The notes beneath the pieces are model-generated. The model made no database searches and was not told the origin of the DNA. It was given only the letters and a program-made list of their open reading frames with translations. A program made the translations under genes and the position numbers. Below, piece by piece: positions 43,341 to 48,223 of a stretch of 48,223 bases of DNA (its first letter is position 1; each line of letters starts with the position of its first letter). The DNA comes from Streptomyces gardneri (GTDB lineage: Bacteria; Actinomycetota; Actinomycetes; Streptomycetales; Streptomycetaceae): positions 1-48,223 of the forward strand of contig NZ_BJMN01000061.1 in assembly GCF_006539185.1 (NCBI RefSeq). The letters are read 5' to 3'.

Positions 43341-44786
43341 TCAGCTCCCTGTGGGTCGGACGAGCCCGGCCGCCGTGCGCAGCAGGATGCAGACGTCCTG
43401 CCAGAGCGACCAGTGGTCGATGTAGTGGTTGTCGAAGCGGCAGCGGTCCTCGATCGAGGTGTCGCCGCGCAGCCCGTGCACCTGCGCCAGACCGGTCAGC
43501 CCCACCGGCATCCGGTGCCGGGCCGCGTAACCGGTGTGGATCTTGCTGAACTGGGCGACGAAGTACGGGCGTTCGGGCCGCGGGCCGACCAGGCTCATGT
43601 CCCCGCGCAGGATGTTCCACAGCTGCGGCAGCTCGTCCAGCGAGCTCTTGCGCAGGAAGCTGCCGGCCGCGCTCATCCGCCGGTCGCCCGCCACGTTCCA
43701 GCGGGTCGCCGACTCGGTGTCGTCGGTGGGCCGCAGCGTACGGAACTTGAGGAGCGTGAAGTGGCGGCCGTGCTGGCCCACCCGCTCCTGCCGGAAGAGG
43801 ACTCCCGGACCGTCCGAGAGTCGCACGGCGAGCGCGCACAGCAGCAGCACCGGCAGCGCGAGCGCCAGCGCGGGCGCGGCGAGCGCGATGTCCAGCGCAC
43901 GCTTGGCGGTCAGCCCGCGGCGCTCGCCCAACGGGACGATGCGGTGCCGGGCGTACCCCCACAGGTGCTCGCCCATCGGGCCGCTCTGCCGCTCGCCGCC
44001 CACCCGCCACGTCGTGCAGCCGTAGTGCTGGAAGAGCGTCACCAGGCCCGGGTCGTCGTCGAGGAACACCGCGTCGCACACGCTGTTCTGGATGACGGCC
44101 CGGTGGATCTCCTCGGTCGTGGTGAGCACCGGAAGCCCGGCCTCCCCGACCGACCGGGGAGCGCCGCCCTGCTCCGGCACACCGACGATCCCGACCGGCC
44201 GCATCCCGTACTCGGGGTGCTGCGCCGCCGCGGCGGCGAACCGGCGCGCGGCCCCCGCCCCGCCGACGACCAGCGCCGAGCGCGGCCGCTCCCGCGCCAC
44301 CCGCCGCCTGCGCGCCAGGAGCAGCGCGCGGACCAGGCACACGACGGCGACGTGCGTGCCGTACGCGGCGCCGAGCCGCAGCGGCCCGATCACGAGCACC
44401 GGGGAGTACGCGGCGACGACGGCCGCCGCCAGACACCAGGCGACCCCGGCGCGGGAGGCGAGCGCGGGCAGCTCGTCGAGCAGCCGGGTGTGCGCCGCCG
44501 GCCGGTACAGCCCGCCGTGCCCGTCGAGGACGAGGACGAGCGCCGCGATCGGCAGCAGCAGCCGGGCGTCGTGGTGCACCGCGCCCAGCAGCGAGGCGGC
44601 GGCCAGGACGGCGAGGCAGTCGACGGCCGCGAGCGGCGCGACGCCGGACCGCCGCCGGACGGGACGGCGCGGCAGTGGGAGCCGGTCCGTCGCGGCGCGG
44701 CGCGGTGCGAGGGAGGCGAGGCCGAAGGCCTGGCCCGCCGTGGGCCAGGGGCCCGAGGAAGGAACGCTGGTACTTTCCGTGGTCAC
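43341..44786 (-). CDS. Undecaprenyl-phosphate sugar phosphotransferase (WbaP/CpsE-like)
   Basis: 481 residues from GTG 44786 (GTGA overlap with the GT4 stop). N-terminal TM bundle and CoA_binding_3-like domain (SALVVGGAGAARRFAAAA), then the membrane-anchored catalytic part: GPGVLFRQERVGQHGRHFTLLKFR, FLRKSSLDELPQLWNIL, GDMSLVGPRPERP. These enzymes put the first sugar-phosphate on undecaprenyl phosphate and so initiate the glycan. Confidence 0.94.
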   Translation of the reverse strand: MTTESTSVPSSGPWPTAGQAFGLASLAPRRAATDRLPLPRRPVRRRSGVAPLAAVDCLAVLAAASLLGAVHHDARLLLPIAALVLVLDGHGGLYRPAAHTRLLDELPALASRAGVAWCLAAAVVAAYSPVLVIGPLRLGAAYGTHVAVVCLVRALLLARRRRVARERPRSALVVGGAGAARRFAAAAAQHPEYGMRPVGIVGVPEQGGAPRSVGEAGLPVLTTTEEIHRAVIQNSVCDAVFLDDDPGLVTLFQHYGCTTWRVGGERQSGPMGEHLWGYARHRIVPLGERRGLTAKRALDIALAAPALALALPVLLLCALAVRLSDGPGVLFRQERVGQHGRHFTLLKFRTLRPTDDTESATRWNVAGDRRMSAAGSFLRKSSLDELPQLWNILRGDMSLVGPRPERPYFVAQFSKIHTGYAARHRMPVGLTGLAQVHGLRGDTSIEDRCRFDNHYIDHWSLWQDVCILLRTAAGLVRPTGS

Positions 44787-45928
44787 TGCGCAATCGGCTC
44801 TCTGTGTTCGGCCCCCCGCACCCCGGCGAGTTCGCGGTAGACGCCCGCGACAGCCGCGCCGGTGCGCCGGACATCGAAAGTGCTCAGTACGTGGTGGTGG
44901 GCCTCGCGGCCCAGTCGGTGCCTCAGTTCCGGCCTGCCGAGGAGGCGGCCGAGAGCGGCGGCGAGCGCGGCCGGGTCCTCGGGCGGGACCAGGCACAGGG
45001 ATGTGTGGGCGGGCGGCAGGCTCTCGCGCGCCCCGTCCACGTCGCTGACGACGACCGGCCGGCCGCTCGCCATGGCCTCCAGGGGCGCGAGCGCCATGCC
45101 CTCCCAGCGGGACGGCAGGACGACCACGTCGGCGGCCCGGTACCAGGGGACGGTGTCGTCGACGGCGCCGGTGAAGCGGACCGAGGGGCCTGCCGCCGCG
45201 CGCAGCCGTTCGCCGTCCGGGCCGTCGCCGACCAGGACGAGACGGGCCGTCGGCACCTCCGCGAGGACGGCGGGCCAGGCGGCGAGCAGGACGTCCTGCC
45301 CCTTCTGGCGGCAGAGCCGGCCCACGCAGACGACGGTGGGTACGGGATTGCCGGGCGGTCCCTCGGTCGCGAACCGGGCCACGTCCACACCGTTGTGGAC
45401 GACGGACCAGTCCGCCCTGACCCCGGCCGCCTCGCCGGTACGGCGCTCGGCCTCGCTCACGCAGAGGATCCGGTCCGCCCAGCGGGCGCCGAACCGCTCC
45501 CAGCGGCGGGCGAGCGACGCGGTCGTCCCGGTCACCGCCTCGAAGGACCAGGCGTGCGGCTGATACACCGTCGGAATCCGTCCGCGCAGGGCGAGTCGGG
45601 CGCACAGCCCGGCCTTGGCGCTGTGCGCGTGGACGAGTGCGGGACCGACGGCACGGATCACCCGCGCCAGCTCCCTCGTCTCGCGGACCAGTCCGGGACC
45701 GGGGTCCCGGCCGGCCCGCCAGTCGTGGGTATCGGCGCCCTCGGCGCGGACGGCGGCGGACAGGACTGTGCCGGGCGGGCAGGCGACCGCGACCCGCAGG
45801 CCGGCGGCGCGCTGGGCACGGACCAGGTCGACGACGACACGGGCGACCCCGCCGTCCCCGGGCTGGACCGCGTGCAGGACGGTGACGGACGCGGAGTCCG
45901 GCGCTTCCGGCGCTCGTGAAGGCCGCAC
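44783..45928 (-). CDS. GT4-family glycosyltransferase
   Basis: 381 residues from GTG 45928, which lies 1 nt after the stop of the upstream secreted-protein gene. N-terminus VTVLHAVQPGDGGVARVVVDL, donor region VVCVGRLCRQKGQDVLL, EX7E in SRWEGMALAPLEAMASGRPVV. Adds a sugar to the growing lipid-linked unit. It overlaps the sugar phosphotransferase gene by GTGA. Confidence 0.92.
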   Translation of the reverse strand: MRPSRAPEAPDSASVTVLHAVQPGDGGVARVVVDLVRAQRAAGLRVAVACPPGTVLSAAVRAEGADTHDWRAGRDPGPGLVRETRELARVIRAVGPALVHAHSAKAGLCARLALRGRIPTVYQPHAWSFEAVTGTTASLARRWERFGARWADRILCVSEAERRTGEAAGVRADWSVVHNGVDVARFATEGPPGNPVPTVVCVGRLCRQKGQDVLLAAWPAVLAEVPTARLVLVGDGPDGERLRAAAGPSVRFTGAVDDTVPWYRAADVVVLPSRWEGMALAPLEAMASGRPVVVSDVDGARESLPPAHTSLCLVPPEDPAALAAALGRLLGRPELRHRLGREAHHHVLSTFDVRRTGAAVAGVYRELAGVRGAEHREPIAQ

Positions 45929-45929
45929 G

Positions 45930-46991
45930 TCAGCGCCGGACGTCAGCCTGGAGGAAGAGCGCACCGAGCCAGACGGTGTCCTTCCGGCTGCCGAACCGGA
46001 CGTGGACACGATCGGCCCCCTCGCGCATCGCCCCCCGGAGATCGAACACGTCGGAGTCGTACCCCAGAGTGTTCGTACCATCGGGATGACGGACTGTCCG
46101 ACCGGTGCCGAATTCGCTGATGCTGGAGTTCATGACGTCGTCGGAGGAATTAGCGGAATCGGCCATTCGGACGCTCTTGGACGAGCTTGTCTCGACCGCC
46201 AGGTAATCACCGGAAGTGCCGCGGTCACCGTCATAGGCGATCACTCCGAGCCGCCCGCCCGTGCCCTTCGGATAACGGTTTCCGTCGACCGGCACGCGCA
46301 GCTCACCGGTCCCCGGACCGACCGTTTCGAAACCGTCCCAGACGGCCAGTCGGCGCAGCGGCTCCGAGGCCTTCTCGTACGCGGCGACGAGCGTCCAGCC
46401 GCCCCAGCCGCCGACCTTCGAACGCCCCATGGCCACGTTGACCTGGGCGACGGTCCACTGGCCCGAGCGGGACGAGCGGACGAGCTCGGTGACGTCGGCG
46501 GAGGCCTGGAAGGCGTCGGCGCCGTCGGCGGTGCGGTGACCGATCAGGGTGTCGGCGAGCAGCGCCTTGTACTGGCCGCCGGGCTCGGCGATCAGGACGC
46601 GCCCGTTGTCCGCGGGTGGCTTCTGCTCGCCCACGCGCAGGTTCCCGCCCCAGTACAGCCGGGCCCAGCTGACCCGGGCGCCCGAGGGCACCCGGAGCTC
46701 GGCGCGGCTGGAGTTGTAGGTGTTGGGGTCGCTGTCCACGTCGACGTACGTGATCGAGGAGTCGTCGTTGACCGACTCGGTGCCCTTCAGGCCCTTCGCC
46801 GAGGTGTTGGCGGTCCGCACGATCCCGCCGTGCTGCTCGGCCTCGTACCGCGGCGCGAAGGGGACGCGGGCGGCCTCACCGGGCCGGGGCGGCGCGGCGG
46901 CGGAGGCGGCCGGCAGCGCGGCGGACAGGACCGCACACGACAGGGCGCACAACACACTGCGACGCACAGCAGGAAACGCTGAATTCCGCAT
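45930..46991 (-). CDS. Secreted protein, first gene of the exopolysaccharide operon
   Basis: 353 residues. Signal peptide (RSVLCALSCAVLSAALPAASA) then a beta-rich body with motifs RVSWARLYWGGNLR, WTVAQVNVAMGRSKVGGWGGWTLVAAYE and a C-terminal VRFGSRKDTVWLGALFLQADV. The ARLYWGGN pattern resembles the DUF3344-like extracellular beta-sandwich domains, but this is recall, not a search. ATG 46991 has GGAGAA. As first gene it may be a glycan-binding or export accessory protein. Confidence 0.85.
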   Translation of the reverse strand: MRNSAFPAVRRSVLCALSCAVLSAALPAASAAAPPRPGEAARVPFAPRYEAEQHGGIVRTANTSAKGLKGTESVNDDSSITYVDVDSDPNTYNSSRAELRVPSGARVSWARLYWGGNLRVGEQKPPADNGRVLIAEPGGQYKALLADTLIGHRTADGADAFQASADVTELVRSSRSGQWTVAQVNVAMGRSKVGGWGGWTLVAAYEKASEPLRRLAVWDGFETVGPGTGELRVPVDGNRYPKGTGGRLGVIAYDGDRGTSGDYLAVETSSSKSVRMADSANSSDDVMNSSISEFGTGRTVRHPDGTNTLGYDSDVFDLRGAMREGADRVHVRFGSRKDTVWLGALFLQADVRR

Positions 46992-47098
46992 AGAGGTTCT
47001 CCGCTTTGATGAGAGGAGGAGGGGAAGACCCGAGAAGGCCGGGAGAGGGGAAGGTGTCGTCCGCACGAAATGGGTGAACGCGCGGCCGGCCCGGAAGC

Positions 47099-47114
47099 AA
47101 CGTTCGGGAACGTT
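47099..47114. promoter_or_regulatory. AACGTTC-N2-GAACGTT palindrome upstream of the EPS operon
   Basis: AACGTTCGGGAACGTT: seven-base arms, two-base centre. Centred ~115 nt upstream of the operon start codon. A dimeric regulator site by form; binder unknown. Confidence 0.6.
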
Positions 47115-47168
47115 ATAACCCCGACGCGGGGCGATAGTAAGCATTAGATGCTCGGAAACGCTAACTCC

Positions 47169-47196
47169 CGTATCTGCGCGGCAGGTTCCTCGTTGA
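47169..47196 (+). promoter_or_regulatory. Chaplin promoter, BldN-type
   Basis: CGTATC (47169-47174), exactly 16 nt, CGTTGA (47191-47196): one mismatch from CGTAAC-N16-CGTTGA. Predicts a start near 47203 and a ~170-nt leader, longer than usual. Confidence 0.7.
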
Positions 47197-47263
47197 GCGT
47201 GTTGCGCCATTCCACGCCCAGTCGCTCCAATGGCCCTCTTATGGCCCAAAGATCGGTTGAACG

Positions 47264-47279
47264 TCACCCGTTCGGGAGA
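47264..47279 (+). promoter_or_regulatory. BldM-like palindrome in the chaplin leader
   Basis: TCACCCGTTCGGGAGA, one base off the perfect palindrome TCACCCG-N2-CGGGTGA that I recall for BldM homodimers. It lies downstream of the BldN-type promoter, so it would either block that promoter or serve a second one. Confidence 0.55.
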
Positions 47280-47373
47280 GCAACCGATGAAAGCCCGATG
47301 CGTTGTTGAGGGAGCCGGGCCGAACAGTCCGCGCAGTCCGAGTTGGATGAATTCGATCGAGGAGCTCTTCTCC

Positions 47374-47613
47374 ATGTCCCGTATCGCCAAGGCCGTTGTC
47401 CTGACCGTGGGTGCCGCCGCCGCCGTCGCCGGTGCCGCCGGTGTCGCCGCTGCCGACTCCATCGCCGAGGGTGCGGCCGTGAAGTCCCCGGGCGTCGGCT
47501 CCGGCAACGTCGTCCAGGTCCCGGTCCACATCCCGGTCAACGTCTGCGGCAACACCGTCAGCGTCATCGGCGCGCTGAACCCGACCTTCGGCAACTTCTG
47601 CGCCAACGTCTGA
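47374..47613 (+). CDS. Short chaplin
   Basis: 79 residues. Signal peptide (AKAVVLTVGAAAAVAGAAGVAAA) and one chaplin domain: KSPGVGSGNVVQVPVHIPVN, VCGNTVSVIGALNPTFGNFC, two Cys. ATG 47374 with GAGGAG at a rather long spacing (~11 nt). Like the other chaplin it is of the short self-assembling class and ends without an anchor. Confidence 0.95.
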   Translation: MSRIAKAVVLTVGAAAAVAGAAGVAAADSIAEGAAVKSPGVGSGNVVQVPVHIPVNVCGNTVSVIGALNPTFGNFCANV

Positions 47614-47640
47614 TCTCGCACAGCGGATCGGTCCTTCCGA

Positions 47641-47684
47641 AGCCGGTGCGCCCACCCCCATCGGGGTGGGCGCACCGGCTTTTT
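47641..47684 (+). terminator. Strong terminator after the chaplin
   Basis: Perfect 18-bp stem AGCCGGTGCGCCCACCCC (47641-47658) with its complement (47663-47680), 4-nt loop, followed by TTTT. Confidence 0.95.
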
Positions 47685-47889
47685 CCTTGCGGGGACTGGT
47701 GGGCTACTCGTTCGGCCGCACCGTCGTGCGCCGTTCGGTGCAACGGCGTACGCCCCTTCGAGGGGCAGTTCGGGCGGGGGATTCACTCGAACGGAGACGT
47801 GGCGCTCAGTAGTTCCCCGGTTGCGGAGGGCTATACCCGCAGGCACGGTGGGAGGGAAGTTGTCCGACGCATCAGGAAAAGGAACACAA

Positions 47890-48223
47890 GTGCGTCCCCT
47901 GGCTACACGCCGAATCACCGCCCTGGCGATATCCGCCGCCATCACCCTCGGCGCGGCGGGACCCGCCGTCGCCGGCGAACACCATCCGTCCTCCGCGGCC
48001 GACCGGGCCGCCCACGCGCCCCTCCCCGAAGCCGCCGCCCTGCTGACCCAGGCCGAGGCGCTCGGAGACCTCGGCTCCGTGACGACCCCCGTGACCGAAC
48101 TCGTCACGGCCGCCCTCAAAGCCGACGCGGGCCAGCTGCCCGCGGCCGACGCCGACGTCCTCAAGACGAAGATCGCGGCGGCCGTCGAACAGGCCAAGGA
48201 AACGGCCCCGGCCCCCCTGCCGG
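47890..48223 (+). CDS. Secreted hypothetical protein, N-terminal part only
   Basis: 111 complete codons from GTG 47890 (AAAGGAAC site) to the window end; the stop is outside. Signal peptide (RRITALAISAAITLGAAGPAVAG) then an Ala/Leu-rich helical part (EAAALLTQAEALGDLGSVTTP...ALKADAGQLPAADADVLKTKIAAAVEQAKE). No recognised family. The 205 bp between the chaplin terminator and this gene hold no other gene that I can see. Confidence 0.75.
   Translation, partial: MRPLATRRITALAISAAITLGAAGPAVAGEHHPSSAADRAAHAPLPEAAALLTQAEALGDLGSVTTPVTELVTAALKADAGQLPAADADVLKTKIAAAVEQAKETAPAPLP

Larger units (their letters stand above)
46992..47373. promoter_or_regulatory. 382-bp divergent region between the EPS operon and a chaplin
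   Basis: No gene. Holds the AACGTTC palindrome (47099-47114), a small AGCAT/ATGCT palindrome (47140-47152), the BldN-like chaplin promoter (47169-47196) and a BldM-like palindrome (47264-47279). Sharing this region gives a direct way to co-regulate the glycan operon with a sheath protein. Confidence 0.8.

Noticed and set aside
47140..47152. AGCAT-TAG-ATGCT palindrome
   Set aside because: Only 5-bp arms; not enough to call a site by itself.

Overview
This is high-GC actinomycete DNA. Three marker sets point to Streptomyces: a modular polyketide synthase start with macrolide-type resistance genes, mycothiol enzymes, and rodlin/chaplin genes for the aerial-hypha sheath. The N-terminus of the partial PKS (a KSQ loading module) and the two convergent Erm methyltransferases match, from memory, the pikAI/pikR1/pikR2 end of the pikromycin/methymycin cluster. 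The most likely source is therefore S. venezuelae or a close relative; no database search was possible.

Layout. 1-4.9 kb is the edge of the pikromycin-type cluster: a partial loading module on the minus strand, an 804-bp divergent regulatory region, a first Erm gene with a TTA codon, and a second convergent Erm gene with a 16-codon leader peptide (RLR motif) and a hairpin covering its ribosome binding site. 4.9-11 kb is housekeeping: msrA, an anchored repeat-like protein, metB, a DUF1059 protein, an overlapping MarR/sigma/membrane-protein operon, and ilvA. 11-21.4 kb is regulation and export: an HTH membrane protein, an AfsR-like SARP-NB-ARC-TPR regulator, a DrrAB-like ABC exporter and two AfsK-like Ser/Thr kinases with beta-propeller sensor regions. 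21.5-28.3 kb holds greA, a DUF4307 protein, mca, a 33-codon ORF with a TTA codon coupled to an ABC ATPase and a 513-residue membrane protein, and a DUF255 thioredoxin-like protein.

28.3-48.2 kb is a cell-surface block. Three rodlin genes share one promoter architecture (CGGAACC-N16-GTTGATC) and are interleaved with an LCP phosphotransferase. A chaplin follows, then an FAD oxidoreductase/ATP-grasp pair, then a secreted GH26-like protein carrying 32 VDP repeats and a long PKPE tract. A nine-gene minus-strand operon (about 47.0 to 36.3 kb) encodes what looks like a complete Wzx/Wzy-type exopolysaccharide pathway: initiating phosphoglycosyltransferase, two GT4 glycosyltransferases, flippase, polymerase, Wzz-like protein, deacetylase, CelD-like acyltransferase and a secreted protein. 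A second chaplin with a BldN-like promoter and a BldM-like palindrome follows, then a truncated secreted protein at the right edge.

The candidate for an undescribed system is this polysaccharide locus between sheath-protein genes. My inference is that it makes a cell-wall-linked glycan on developing hyphae, coordinated with the rodlin/chaplin layer. Coordinates of start codons were chosen from ribosome binding sites, overlaps and family alignment from memory.
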